In this document: piece after piece, positions 1 through 7,209 of the stretch
How the letters are laid out: each line of letters starts with the position of its first letter
Numbering within the stretch: position 1 is the first letter of the stretch
Virus record (IMG/VR): IMGVR_UViG_3300044225_001647
Span: 1-31,341 of that record
Length of the DNA stretch: 31,341 nt
Reading direction: 5' to 3' (one strand)
Source: a virus
Position numbers and translations under genes: made by a program
The notes under the pieces: model-generated
Told to the model about the DNA's origin: nothing
Databases searched by the model: none
Seen by the model: only the letters and a program-made list of their open reading frames with translations

Positions 1-126
1 AGCATTTAAACAGCATATAGAATGAAAACATTGAAGAACTATAAAAAGTTGTTCTCAGACTTTTGGGGGTATTGTGAAAGCGATATCCCCGTATGCTGGG
101 GCTGTTTTATGGCACAGGCGGTAGAT
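1..126. repeat. Direct terminal repeat, left copy
   Basis: Bases 1-126 are identical to 31214-31339. The repeat covers the last codons of the gene that ends at 31238 on the right copy and the start of the HNH gene beginning at 22. It shows that the genome is circular or circularly permuted with a 31,213-bp unit. It may be a true terminal redundancy or the overlap left by an assembler; the sequence alone cannot decide. Confidence 0.97.
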
Positions 127-312
127 ATACACCATTTAGAAAATAAAGGGCTTGGTGGGGTTAAAAATCACCGATTAAATAGAATTGATAATTTATTCCC
201 CGTTTGCCGAAAGTGTCACGATAAAGCCCATGCAGATAAATCAATAAACAAAAAATGGAAACAGGTTTTATTGGATAGGATAGAAGCAAAAGAATTTATG
301 GATAAGATATGA
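22..312 (+). CDS. HNH endonuclease
   Basis: A 96-aa protein with a zinc-bound HNH fold. The first knuckle is C25-x2-C28, followed by the VDIHH motif (H37, H38), N57 in DNLFPVC, and a second knuckle C62-x2-C65 with H66 and H70. This is the common phage 'DIHH...NL..CR.CH..AH' type. Members cut DNA in packaging, recombination or homing; which applies here is not visible. The start ATG overlaps the stop of the upstream gene as ATGA (seen at 31235-31238), so it belongs to the early operon running through the circle junction. It precedes a conserved phage protein, a winged-helix protein and a RecB-like nuclease, so a recombination or replication role is the more likely. Confidence 0.85.
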   Translation: MKTLKNYKKLFSDFWGYCESDIPVCWGCFMAQAVDIHHLENKGLGGVKNHRLNRIDNLFPVCRKCHDKAHADKSINKKWKQVLLDRIEAKEFMDKI

Positions 313-665
313 ACGATATATATTTATTAGAATTTGAACCACATTTACTATCACACAAACAAGAAGAATTAGGTTTGGTGTTTGCCGATTTAGATACAGC
401 GGTAGACCTTATGAAAAAAGAAGAAAAAGTTTTGATTGCAGAATTAACACTTTATTATGTTGAAAAGGGCGGATATAAGAACATGACCGAATTAAATGGA
501 CATATTTATTCGGACAAGAAATTTAAGGATTACTTTGATAGGTACAAGGTAACCTTGAAGCAAAGAAATCAAGCCAAAATTAGGTTTGAATCTTTTAAGA
601 CTTTTCGTGATGACCTTAGAACAAAAGTTGTCAACGAAAGGGAAATGGTGAAAAAACATTTATAG
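309..665 (+). CDS. Conserved phage protein, helical, unknown function
   Basis: A 118-aa, charged, almost entirely helical protein. The layout (acidic N-terminal helix, a KxGGYKN turn, then a long Lys/Arg-rich helix ending in LRTKVVNEREMV) resembles small phage proteins that often sit in replication/recombination clusters, but I cannot name a family. The ATG overlaps the upstream TGA (ATGA), indicating translational coupling to the HNH gene. No catalytic motif, membrane segment or signal peptide is visible. It could act as an accessory to the nearby RecB-like nuclease; that is inferred only from position. Confidence 0.7.
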   Translation: MNDIYLLEFEPHLLSHKQEELGLVFADLDTAVDLMKKEEKVLIAELTLYYVEKGGYKNMTELNGHIYSDKKFKDYFDRYKVTLKQRNQAKIRFESFKTFRDDLRTKVVNEREMVKKHL

Positions 666-677
666 AAAGGAATAGTT

Positions 678-917
678 ATGAGCCAACAATCACAAAGAAA
701 ATTAGTCCTACAAAGACTACTAGAGAAAAAAACCATTACATCTTGGGAAGCAATAACCGATTTTAGATGCACAAGACTTAGTGCAATTATTTTTGATTTG
801 CGACAAGAAGGTTATAACATTGATACAAAAAGAATGGTTAATGAAAATAATGGAAAAAATTTCGCAGAATATCGTTTAATATCCAAAGATTTATTACAAC
901 CTGTTGATGGAGTATAA
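678..917 (+). CDS. Winged helix-turn-helix DNA-binding protein
   Basis: A 79-aa protein with a clear wHTH pattern: helix 1 (QRKLVLQRLLEKK), the turn TITSWEAIT, a recognition helix (CTRLSAIIFDLRQEGY) and a wing (NIDTKRM...FAEYRL). The 'ITsweAI..f..tRLsa.I..LR..GY.I' signature is widespread in phage early regions. It probably binds DNA as a transcription or replication accessory factor. A Shine-Dalgarno (AGAAAGGAA) lies just before the ATG. It is the only obvious transcription-factor-like protein in the window besides the small terminase, so it is the best candidate for the early/late regulator. Confidence 0.8.
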   Translation: MSQQSQRKLVLQRLLEKKTITSWEAITDFRCTRLSAIIFDLRQEGYNIDTKRMVNENNGKNFAEYRLISKDLLQPVDGV

Positions 918-918
918 A

Positions 919-1134
919 ATGATAAATGAAATTGAAAGATTATGCACAGAACAGCATAAAAGAACTGTAAATAAAGATATAAAAGTTATGGAAGATACTT
1001 TGTTTCATTTGAGAAATTATAAAATTCATTTTGGTATTTGCAGTAATGTTTTTGATGATATTGGTCACCTTATTAATCAAATAGAAAAAAATCTATCTGT
1101 TTGTAAAAAATATGTGAGGTCTATTGATGATTGA
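919..1134 (+). CDS. Small hypothetical helical protein
   Basis: A 71-aa protein starting at ATG 919, chosen because GGAG at 909-912 sits six bases upstream; in-frame upstream starts would place the Shine-Dalgarno inside the gene. It begins MINEIERLC and is predicted by eye to be helical and mildly basic, with four scattered Cys that do not form a zinc motif. It starts one base after the stop of the wHTH gene and overlaps the next gene by eight bases. I recognise no family. A small helper of the RecB-like nuclease downstream is possible but unsupported. Confidence 0.6.
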   Translation: MINEIERLCTEQHKRTVNKDIKVMEDTLFHLRNYKIHFGICSNVFDDIGHLINQIEKNLSVCKKYVRSIDD

Positions 1135-1918
1135 ACATTTTAAAAAGTTTGACGAGGGTGACAAAAGTTTGTTGCCCTTGTCTTTTAGTCATTTAAACGA
1201 ATTTGCTTTCTACAGGGAAAGATGGGCTTTAAGAAGAATATTTGGCTATCAATTCCCAACAAGTGCTTCAGCAGAAAGAGGGAGTGCAGTTGAAAGCGGT
1301 TTAAATATGGTTTTAAACGGAATATCAGTTGAAGAAGCTAGTAAAAAGATGATTGATGAATACAATGCAAATTGTAGTCGTATCACAGACCCAAAAATTG
1401 ACGATGAAAGAGAAAATTTAGTACCATTGTTAGAATTAGGGGCGAGGACATTTCAAAACTATGCTTTTCGCTGGGAACTTTTAGATTATCAAAAAAAGGT
1501 TCAACTTGATATTGAGGGAATACCTTTTATCGGTTATACAGATTTTCATTTCGAGGATAAAAACACAAAAGAGGATTTTTACATAGATTTGAAAACATCT
1601 AAAAATTTACCAAAAGAAGTATCAATTTCCCATGCCATGCAACAAGCAGTTTATTTTAAAGGTACAAATGCAAGACAATCTTTGTGGTATTTGAAAACAC
1701 CAACAAAAACAAAAGGTGCAGAATTTACAAACCTATCTATTGAGGATTATAAAACACCAATGTCAATTTGTATTCATGCAGTAAAAGCAATGGCAAATTT
1801 TCTTAAAATGGTTGATAATAAAGAAGATGTAAGGGATATTTTAATCCCTAATCCCGATAACTGGATTTGGAAAGAGGAAACTGTCCTAAATGCAAGAAAA
1901 GAGGTTTGGGGTTATTAA
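1127..1918 (+). CDS. PD-(D/E)XK nuclease, RecB/Cas4-like
   Basis: A 263-aa nuclease of the PDDEXK_1 type. The visible core is GYTDF with D139, then IDLKT with D154 and K156 (motif D-x-K), and the helix MQQAVYF with Q172/Q173, the usual RecB-type 'Q.a.Y' motif. The N-terminus carries LSFSHLNEFAFYRERW and an ERGSAVESG segment typical of RecB/AddB/Cas4 nuclease domains. There is no four-Cys iron-sulphur cluster as in Cas4. Phage members act as exonucleases in recombination or genome processing. The start at ATG 1127 has GAGG at 1115-1118, better placed than the TTG three bases earlier. A separate DUF1376 replication gene follows 25 bases downstream. Confidence 0.88.
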   Translation: MIEHFKKFDEGDKSLLPLSFSHLNEFAFYRERWALRRIFGYQFPTSASAERGSAVESGLNMVLNGISVEEASKKMIDEYNANCSRITDPKIDDERENLVPLLELGARTFQNYAFRWELLDYQKKVQLDIEGIPFIGYTDFHFEDKNTKEDFYIDLKTSKNLPKEVSISHAMQQAVYFKGTNARQSLWYLKTPTKTKGAEFTNLSIEDYKTPMSICIHAVKAMANFLKMVDNKEDVRDILIPNPDNWIWKEETVLNARKEVWGY

Positions 1919-1943
1919 TAAACTGATGAGATTGGAGTGATTT

Positions 1944-2831
1944 ATGTTTATAGAAGAAAATTCAAAACCAAGTGAAAAGTTAAAGGCTTGGTATCTGTTC
2001 ACAGATGATTTTATTGCTGGAACAGCACATTTAACAAATACACATATTGGTTGTTATATTCGATTATTGTGTTGGAATTGGAACAAGAGGTGTCAAGGTA
2101 TACCAAACAATGCCACTACATATCATCGTATAGCAATGTGTGTCACAGAAGCAGAAAAATTAGCTTGTGATGAGGTAATAAAAGAGTTTTTTGTTGAGGT
2201 AAATAATATTTATCAAAATGAAAGACAATTACAGGAATATCTTTACATTACAAATAGAAGGGAAGCGTCAAGGCAAAATGGAAAGCTAGGTGGTAGACCA
2301 AAAAAACCTAGCCAAAACCCCCCTACCCCTACCCCTACCACTACCATTACACGTTCTATAAAAGACCAAATGATTGAAAAGGTTCTTTCTAAAAATAAAT
2401 CAAATCTTGGTCAAAATATGATGTTGTTCCATGATTTTTGGAAAAATATCAAATATAAAGTTAGTAAAGGTAAAGCTGAAAAAAAATATTCTTTATTAAA
2501 TAAAGAATGGAAAAATAAACCAACTGAACTTTGTGAACTGTATAATAAATATTATGATTCTGTTACAGATAAACAATATGTCAAACACCCCGCATATTGG
2601 TTATCAGATAAAAAATATTTAGATGAAATACCATCGAACAATACAGAAAAGGTTGATATGTATGATTTGAGGTTAAAAGGTTTCAAAGAATGTATAGATA
2701 AAAAGATAACAAAACCTTTTATTGTTACATCTGCAAGACAAAACCCAAGCGATGTTTTAAGAGCCATAAAAGAAGGTCAGTTCACAAAAAAAGAAGCAGA
2801 ACTTTATTTAGACATGAAGGGTTGGGTTTAA
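1944..2831 (+). CDS. DUF1376 phage replication protein
   Basis: A 295-aa protein with an N-terminal DUF1376 domain (about residues 10-115: AWYLFTDDF, AHLTNTHIGCYIRLLCWNW, then RREASRQNGKLGGRPKKP). A Pro/Thr-rich linker at about 120-135 precedes a C-terminal helical domain with FHDFWKNIKYKVSKGKAEK and a PAYWLSDKKYLDE motif around 165-225, seen in phage helicase-loader or initiator proteins. DUF1376 proteins are linked to replication initiation. With no helicase, primase or polymerase in the genome, this is the most likely protein to recruit the host replisome. TTGGAGTGATTT precedes the ATG as ribosome-binding site. Confidence 0.82.
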   Translation: MFIEENSKPSEKLKAWYLFTDDFIAGTAHLTNTHIGCYIRLLCWNWNKRCQGIPNNATTYHRIAMCVTEAEKLACDEVIKEFFVEVNNIYQNERQLQEYLYITNRREASRQNGKLGGRPKKPSQNPPTPTPTTTITRSIKDQMIEKVLSKNKSNLGQNMMLFHDFWKNIKYKVSKGKAEKKYSLLNKEWKNKPTELCELYNKYYDSVTDKQYVKHPAYWLSDKKYLDEIPSNNTEKVDMYDLRLKGFKECIDKKITKPFIVTSARQNPSDVLRAIKEGQFTKKEAELYLDMKGWV

Positions 2832-2833
2832 TT

Positions 2834-3052
2834 TTGTTAAAAGAAAGAAAATGGAAATATCAAAAATTACGATTTCCCGAATATAAAAAACATATGCTTG
2901 GTGATGCTTTGAAATGTAATAAATGTAATTCTGCTGTAGTATGGATTTTTAATCATGGAGAATATAATTATACAAGACAAAATAACAGAATAAAAAATGT
3001 TAATGGTAAAGACTACAAAATTTGTTTATGCAAGGATAAAAAAGATGTTTAA
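2834..3052 (+). CDS. Small zinc-knuckle-like hypothetical protein
   Basis: A 72-aa basic protein with a CNKC pair in the middle and a CLCKDK pair near the C-terminus, which could bind one zinc ion. No family recognised. The start is uncertain: TTG 2834 directly follows the stop of the replication gene, while TTG 2822 would overlap it; no ATG lies upstream of the Cys pair except an internal one at MLGDALKCNKC. The end overlaps the next gene by eight bases. It lies in the early operon, so a nucleic-acid-binding role is plausible. Confidence 0.55.
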   Translation: MLKERKWKYQKLRFPEYKKHMLGDALKCNKCNSAVVWIFNHGEYNYTRQNNRIKNVNGKDYKICLCKDKKDV

Positions 3053-3245
3053 GGCAATAGCATTAATTTGTTCAGCTTGGATAGCAAACGGAGAAGCCAA
3101 ACAAGCCTGTTTTACTCATATGTTTAATTGGAAGTTTGAAACAAAAAAAGAATGTCAAATGCGATTAATATATTATCGTGCTAAAGAAGTCCCGCCATAT
3201 CACAATATTGTTATGGGCGAATGTATAGAAGTAAATAAATTATGA
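3045..3245 (+). CDS. Small exported Cys-containing protein
   Basis: A 66-aa protein starting at ATG 3045 (AAGGA at 3032-3036 upstream), with a signal-peptide-like N-terminus (MFKAIALICSAWIANGEA) followed by a short domain with CFTHMFNWKFETKKEC and a late GECIEV. The pattern 'C..f..w.f.T..eC..R......C' is common in small secreted proteins of marine phages, function unknown. It probably acts in the periplasm or envelope. It overlaps the previous gene by eight bases and ends in an ATGA overlap with the next. A protein of similar plan lies at 25690-25884. Confidence 0.62.
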   Translation: MFKAIALICSAWIANGEAKQACFTHMFNWKFETKKECQMRLIYYRAKEVPPYHNIVMGECIEVNKL

Positions 3246-3469
3246 CATACGATAATGGATTGACAAAAGAACAACAAGCCGAGGTAGATGCTAAATATGA
3301 AGAACTTATGGCAAATCTTAAAATTAAAAACCCTAATGCTTATAATTCAATAATAAAACACATAGACGAAATAAATCGTTATAGTGCTACATGGAAAAAA
3401 AGCGAACAAAAAAAATTGTTAGCTACAAATAAAAAGTTTTTTAATGAGCAGATAGAAATGTTATTTTAG
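3242..3469 (+). CDS. Small helical hypothetical protein
   Basis: A 75-aa, highly charged, all-helical protein (LTKEQQAEVDAKYEELMANLK) ending the early operon. Its ATG overlaps the upstream TGA. No domain is recognised. Its stop codon lies within the left arm of a perfect 8-bp inverted repeat (3467-3474 with 3501-3508), and a terminator-like hairpin follows at 3510-3544. Confidence 0.6.
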   Translation: MTYDNGLTKEQQAEVDAKYEELMANLKIKNPNAYNSIIKHIDEINRYSATWKKSEQKKLLATNKKFFNEQIEMLF

Positions 3470-3508
3470 GGGGTACTAACATACCCGAACACTTGTTTAC
3501 ACCCCCTA
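3467..3508. repeat. Inverted repeat TAGGGGGT / ACCCCCTA
   Basis: A perfect 8-bp inverted repeat with arms 3467-3474 and 3501-3508, separated by 26 bases. The left arm includes the stop codon of the preceding gene. There is no U-tract after the right arm, so it is not a typical intrinsic terminator; a protein-binding site or an RNA 3'-end structure is possible. Confidence 0.5.
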
Positions 3509-3509
3509 G

Positions 3510-3544
3510 AAACCGCTTAAATCAAGATTTAAAGCTAGGTTTTT
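3510..3544 (+). terminator. Hairpin terminator after early operon
   Basis: A hairpin with outer arms AAACC (3510-3514) and GGTTT (3538-3542) and inner arms GCTTAAATC (3515-3523) and GATTTAAAGC (3526-3535), with one bulged base and an AA loop, followed by further T residues. It sits between the end of the early operon and the small terminase. A closely related hairpin occurs at 28305-28328 on the opposite strand. Confidence 0.6.
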
Positions 3545-3613
3545 AATAAAAAAGTAGATTTTTATGTAAATACTAGATAAATTCTAATTACCTACACTTA
3601 GGGTTAAAAGGAC
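3545..3613 (+). promoter_or_regulatory. AT-rich leader before the packaging operon
   Basis: The stretch between the hairpin terminator and the small terminase is very AT-rich and is the natural place for a late promoter. TAGATA/TAAATT hexamers around 3572-3582 could be -10 elements, but no convincing -35 is visible. AAAAGGA just before the ATG is the ribosome-binding site of the terminase gene. The exact promoter cannot be fixed by eye. Confidence 0.3.
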
Positions 3614-3919
3614 ATGGCAAGACCAAAGAAATATCATATTGATACAAAACAATTACAAAAATTAGCGAAGTTTGGCTGTACTAATAAAGAAATGGCAGAC
3701 TTTTTTGGTTGTTCAGCAGACCTTTTAGAAAAGAGTTATTCGGAATATCTAACAAAAGGTAGAGCAGAACAGAAAATGAGATTAAGACAACTTCAATGGA
3801 AGTCAGCAGAAAAAGGTAATGTATCGATGCTTATATTCTTAGGTAAAAACATATTAGGTCAGCAAGATAGATTAGAAGAAAACCAATTAGAAGAACCCTT
3901 AACATGGTCTAATGATTAA
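3614..3919 (+). CDS. terS: Terminase small subunit
   Basis: A 101-aa DNA-binding subunit that would recognise viral DNA and hand it to the large terminase. It starts MARPKKYHID and contains an HTH (LAKFGCTNKEMADFFGCSADLL at about 17-38), then a helix ending in KGRAEQKMRLRQLQWKSA and the segment 'KGNVSMLIFLGKNILGQQD', a hallmark of this small-terminase type. The acidic C-terminal tail (EENQLEEPL) fits contact with TerL. It is short for the family but complete. The HNH gene overlaps its 3' end and TerL follows. Confidence 0.88.
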   Translation: MARPKKYHIDTKQLQKLAKFGCTNKEMADFFGCSADLLEKSYSEYLTKGRAEQKMRLRQLQWKSAEKGNVSMLIFLGKNILGQQDRLEENQLEEPLTWSND

Positions 3920-4136
3920 AAGAAATTACAAAAAAGAATATGGGAATTATCATTCAAAACCAAAACAGATAAAAAATAGAGCCAGTAGAAATAAAGCAAG
4001 GGCAATATTAAAGAAGATTAGAGGAATAAAAGCGTTAAAAGGTAAAGATGTTGACCATAAAAATAGAAACCCAAGAGATAATAGGATTAAAAATTTAAGG
4101 GTTAGGTCAATCAAATTAAATCGAGGTAGAAAATAA
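3912..4136 (+). CDS. Small HNH-type endonuclease in terminase cassette
   Basis: A 74-aa, extremely basic protein with a compact HNH core: DVDHKNRNPRDNRIKNLRV followed by 'KLNRGR'. The 'DH.n.n..DN...NLR' pattern matches the short HNH proteins common in phages. It lacks zinc knuckles. HNH proteins next to terminases are known to assist genome cutting during packaging in several phages, and its place between small and large terminase genes fits that. It overlaps terS by eight bases and is immediately followed by terL with no gap. Confidence 0.78.
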   Translation: MIKRNYKKEYGNYHSKPKQIKNRASRNKARAILKKIRGIKALKGKDVDHKNRNPRDNRIKNLRVRSIKLNRGRK

Positions 4137-5354
4137 ATGCCACTTACAGAACCACAAAAGAAAGTAATTAACAATCCATCAAGATTTAGGGTTTTGATTA
4201 CAGGCAGAAGGTTTGGAAAAACATATTTAGCAATCAATGAAATAGCCAAGTTTGCTTCACAGCCCAAGAAGAAGGTTTGGTATGTTGCCCCCAGTTATAG
4301 ACAAGCAAAGGCGATTTGCTGGGGTGTATTGAAAGAAAAAATGATATATCACAAATGGGTCAAAACAATAAATCATAGTGACCTTACAATCACACTAAGA
4401 AATAATTCACAGATTACACTTAGGGGTAGTGATAATGAACAATCACTTAGAGGTGTTGGGCTTGACTTTATTGTTTGTGATGAATTTTCAGACATCAATA
4501 AAACAGCTTGGTTTGAAGTGCTTAGACCAACATTATCAGATACAAATGGTCATGCTTTATTCTGCGGAAGCCCTAGAGGGTTTGGGAACTGGTCATATGA
4601 ATTATTTAAAATGGGTGAAATGAACAATGAATGGTCATCATTTAAATACACCACACTAGAAGGCGGACAAGTTCCACAAGAAGAAATAGAACAGGCAAAA
4701 CAAGATTTAGATTTAAGAACATTCCAACAAGAATATGAAGCAACATTTGTTAATTATTCGGGAATGATTTATTACAACTTTAATCGAGATAAAAACATAT
4801 TAGAAAAATATACTAGCGACAGCCCTATTTATCACATTGGTTTAGACTTTAATATTGACCCTATGTGCGGTGTTGTTTGTATTGTTCAGCATGATAAAAT
4901 AATTGTAATAGATGAAATACAGATATACAGTAGTAATACGAATGAAATGTGTGAAGAAATTAGAAATAGATATAAAAACAAACAGATAGCTGTTTATCCC
5001 GACCCAAGTGCAAGACAAAGAAAGACTTCTGCGGGTGGTGTTACAGATTTGGCTATACTTAAAAATGCTGGGTTTAGTGTAAGGACAAGAAACACAGCCC
5101 CTTTAGTTAGAAACCGAATAAATGCAGTAAATTCAAAATTAAAAAATGTTAATGGAAAAAATTCTTTGTTTATTGTAAAATCATGTAAAAATGTTATTAA
5201 AAGTTTGGAAAGACAAATTTATAAGGAAGGCACAACACAGCCCGATAAAGACAGCGGTTTCGACCACATGAACGATGCCTTGGGTTACTTAGTGGAATAT
5301 TTATTTCCATTGCGAAGAAACTTTGTGCCTAGCCAACCGCAAAGGTGGAGTTAA
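4137..5354 (+). CDS. terL: Terminase large subunit
   Basis: A 405-aa packaging motor with all hallmarks: a Walker A-type loop GRRFGKT (G23-T29), Walker B IVCDEF (D115, E116), a coupling motif around CGSPRGFGNW, and a RNase H-like nuclease domain beginning GLDFNIDP (D237), with YPDPSARQRK and a final DHMNDALGYL supplying further acidic residues. It drives DNA into the prohead and cuts the concatemer. Length and order fit the Terminase_6 / Terminase_3 type. The start follows the HNH stop directly, and its stop overlaps the portal start as TAATG. Confidence 0.95.
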   Translation: MPLTEPQKKVINNPSRFRVLITGRRFGKTYLAINEIAKFASQPKKKVWYVAPSYRQAKAICWGVLKEKMIYHKWVKTINHSDLTITLRNNSQITLRGSDNEQSLRGVGLDFIVCDEFSDINKTAWFEVLRPTLSDTNGHALFCGSPRGFGNWSYELFKMGEMNNEWSSFKYTTLEGGQVPQEEIEQAKQDLDLRTFQQEYEATFVNYSGMIYYNFNRDKNILEKYTSDSPIYHIGLDFNIDPMCGVVCIVQHDKIIVIDEIQIYSSNTNEMCEEIRNRYKNKQIAVYPDPSARQRKTSAGGVTDLAILKNAGFSVRTRNTAPLVRNRINAVNSKLKNVNGKNSLFIVKSCKNVIKSLERQIYKEGTTQPDKDSGFDHMNDALGYLVEYLFPLRRNFVPSQPQRWS

Positions 5355-6778
5355 TGAACAGAAAACAATTACAGCAAAAACATGAATTATGGGAAGCAAA
5401 TATAGCAAATTGGGAATTTTACATAAGAAGTTATTTAGGCGGTAATGATTACAAAAACGGATATTATTTAAACAGATACATTTTAGAAAGCCCCGAAGAA
5501 TATGACGCTAGGGTAAAACATACACCTGTTGATAATCATTGTAAAAATGTTGTTCAGATATACACCAGCTTTCTTTGGAGAGTACCACCATCAAGAGATT
5601 ATGGCGATTTAGATGGTGATGAATCATTATTGTCTTTTTTAGATGATGCAGATTTAGACGGAAGAAACTTTAATACTGTTATGCGGGAAGTTCAAATGAA
5701 CGCTAGTATTTATGGTAATTGTTGGGTTATTGTCGATAAGCCACAAACTGTTACAAAGACTAGAGCAGAAGAATTAGCACAGGATATTCGACCATATATA
5801 TCTATTCTTACCCCCGAAAATGTTGTCGATTGGAATTATGCAAGGGCTTCAAGCGGTAGGTTTTATTTAGATTATTTGGTTGTCATTGAAGATATAAATG
5901 CAGAACGGGCAATCGTAAAAGTATTTACAGAAGAATTAATAAGTACATACGAAGTTGAAGAATACGAAAAAGAGTATGAAGAAGGTAGTGCAACACTTAT
6001 TGAAGAAATTGCAAACCCGATAGGCAGAATTCCAGCAGTAAATGTCTATAACCTCAGAGGACATAAAAGACCTATCGGGATAAGTGATTTAGCAGATGTC
6101 GCTTATTTACAGCAATCCATCTATAATGATTATTCCGAGAAAGAACAGCTAATAAGATTATCAAATCACCCAAGTTTAGTTAAAACACCAAATGTCGAAG
6201 CAAGTGCTGGTGCTGGGTCAATTATTGAAATACCCGAAGATTTAGAAGCTAGTTTAAAGCCCTATATTATCCAGCCTAGCGGTCAAAACCTAGACGGGAT
6301 AATGAAATGTATACAAATGAAAGTTGATGCCATAGACCGCATTACACACATGGGAAGCGTTAGGGCTACAGGGCAACAGATTGCAAGTGGGATAGCATTA
6401 CAAACAGAATTTCAGCTTTTAAATGCACGATTGTCAGAAAAAGCAGATTATTTAGAAAATGCAGAAATGCAGATATGGTCATTATTTGCTACATGGCAAG
6501 ATAAACAATGGAATGGTCAAGTTAATTACCCCGATACATTTGACATTCGTGATTGGGCTAATGATTTACAATATTTACAAATGGCTAAAGCTAGTGGGAT
6601 TAAATCAGAAACATTTAATAAAGAACTTGATAAGCAAATTGCAGAAGCGGTTATTGATGATAGTGAAACAATCAGAACTATTAACGATGAAATTGATGCA
6701 ACAAGAGCAGTAAGAGGGCAGTTTCAAACAACAGAAGTGGAAGGTCAAACAGTTGGCGAAGAAGAAGCGGAAAGTTAG
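5354..6778 (+). CDS. Portal protein
   Basis: A 474-aa dodecameric-portal candidate, directly after TerL. The start is ATG 5354, overlapping the TerL stop with GGTGGAG just upstream; a GTG nine bases earlier would place the Shine-Dalgarno inside the gene. The sequence resembles DUF4055-type portals: YLNRYILESPEEYDARVKHT, DNHCKNVVQIYTSFLWRVPP, later IGRIPAVNVYNL and ISDLADVAYLQQSIYNDYSEKEQLIRLS, then the tunnel/crown helices with KADYLENAEMQIWSLFATWQ. The acidic C-terminal tail (VEGQTVGEEEAES) is typical. It forms the vertex through which DNA enters and to which neck proteins attach. Confidence 0.88.
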   Translation: MNRKQLQQKHELWEANIANWEFYIRSYLGGNDYKNGYYLNRYILESPEEYDARVKHTPVDNHCKNVVQIYTSFLWRVPPSRDYGDLDGDESLLSFLDDADLDGRNFNTVMREVQMNASIYGNCWVIVDKPQTVTKTRAEELAQDIRPYISILTPENVVDWNYARASSGRFYLDYLVVIEDINAERAIVKVFTEELISTYEVEEYEKEYEEGSATLIEEIANPIGRIPAVNVYNLRGHKRPIGISDLADVAYLQQSIYNDYSEKEQLIRLSNHPSLVKTPNVEASAGAGSIIEIPEDLEASLKPYIIQPSGQNLDGIMKCIQMKVDAIDRITHMGSVRATGQQIASGIALQTEFQLLNARLSEKADYLENAEMQIWSLFATWQDKQWNGQVNYPDTFDIRDWANDLQYLQMAKASGIKSETFNKELDKQIAEAVIDDSETIRTINDEIDATRAVRGQFQTTEVEGQTVGEEEAES

Positions 6779-6944
6779 ACGAGTACCCAAAGATAAAGAA
6801 ACCAAGATACCTAAAAAATATCTTGCTGGTTTAAAGGGTGCAAAACGAAGGGCTAGGGCTAGTTTAATTAAACAGGTGAGTGCTTTATATCGTGCTGGTT
6901 TAAGAATACCTAGAGCCTTATTACAGCGAAGGAACAGGTCATAA
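6753..6944 (+). CDS. Small very basic protein (TTG start)
   Basis: A 63-aa Lys/Arg-rich protein (MAKKKRKVRRVPKDKETK, then IPKKYLAGLKGAKRRARASL, ending LLQRRNRS). It starts at TTG 6753 inside the portal 3' end, with AAGG at 6741-6744; no ATG exists in frame. It is the first of a run of basic proteins between portal and MuF. The 'KKYLAGLKG..R..R...I' stretch resembles small marine-phage proteins of unknown function. The charge suggests packaged-DNA or RNA binding. The next gene overlaps its stop by one base (TAATG). Confidence 0.68.
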   Translation: MAKKKRKVRRVPKDKETKIPKKYLAGLKGAKRRARASLIKQVSALYRAGLRIPRALLQRRNRS

Positions 6945-7207
6945 TGGCAGTAAGAAGAAAACCTTTATCAGCAAAAGTAGTTGCAACATTAAAGGCAAAA
7001 GCAAAAAAATCTAAATTATTTAATTTAACCGATTTAAAAAGAAGTTATAGAAAAGGGCAAGGTGCTTTTTTAAGTGCTGGAAGCAGACCTAGAATTCCTA
7101 TGTCGGCTTGGGCTATGGCAAGGGTAAACAAACTAATTAAACTGGGTAGAAGGGCAACATTTGATAAAGAGATTATTCGTTCTGCTACCAAAAGGAAAAA
7201 GAAATAA
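6944..7207 (+). CDS. DUF5824-like small basic protein
   Basis: An 87-aa basic protein matching my memory of DUF5824: TLKAKAKKS, DLKRSYRKGQGAFLSAGSRP, then SAWAMARVNKLIKLG. The family signature is 'LK..Y..G.GA....GSRP......WAM.RVN.F'. DUF5824 proteins are common in marine phages near portal and capsid genes, with no proven function; virion association is likely. The start ATG overlaps the previous stop (TAATG). The C-terminus is a bare Lys/Arg tail (TKRKKK). The family name is from memory and should be confirmed. Confidence 0.75.
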   Translation: MAVRRKPLSAKVVATLKAKAKKSKLFNLTDLKRSYRKGQGAFLSAGSRPRIPMSAWAMARVNKLIKLGRRATFDKEIIRSATKRKKK

Positions 7208-7209
7208 GT

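Noticed and set aside
6753-6790. KKKRKV at the start of a basic protein looks like a eukaryotic nuclear localisation signal.
   Set aside because: The whole protein is Lys/Arg-rich and the phage infects bacteria by every other sign, so the match is a by-product of charge.
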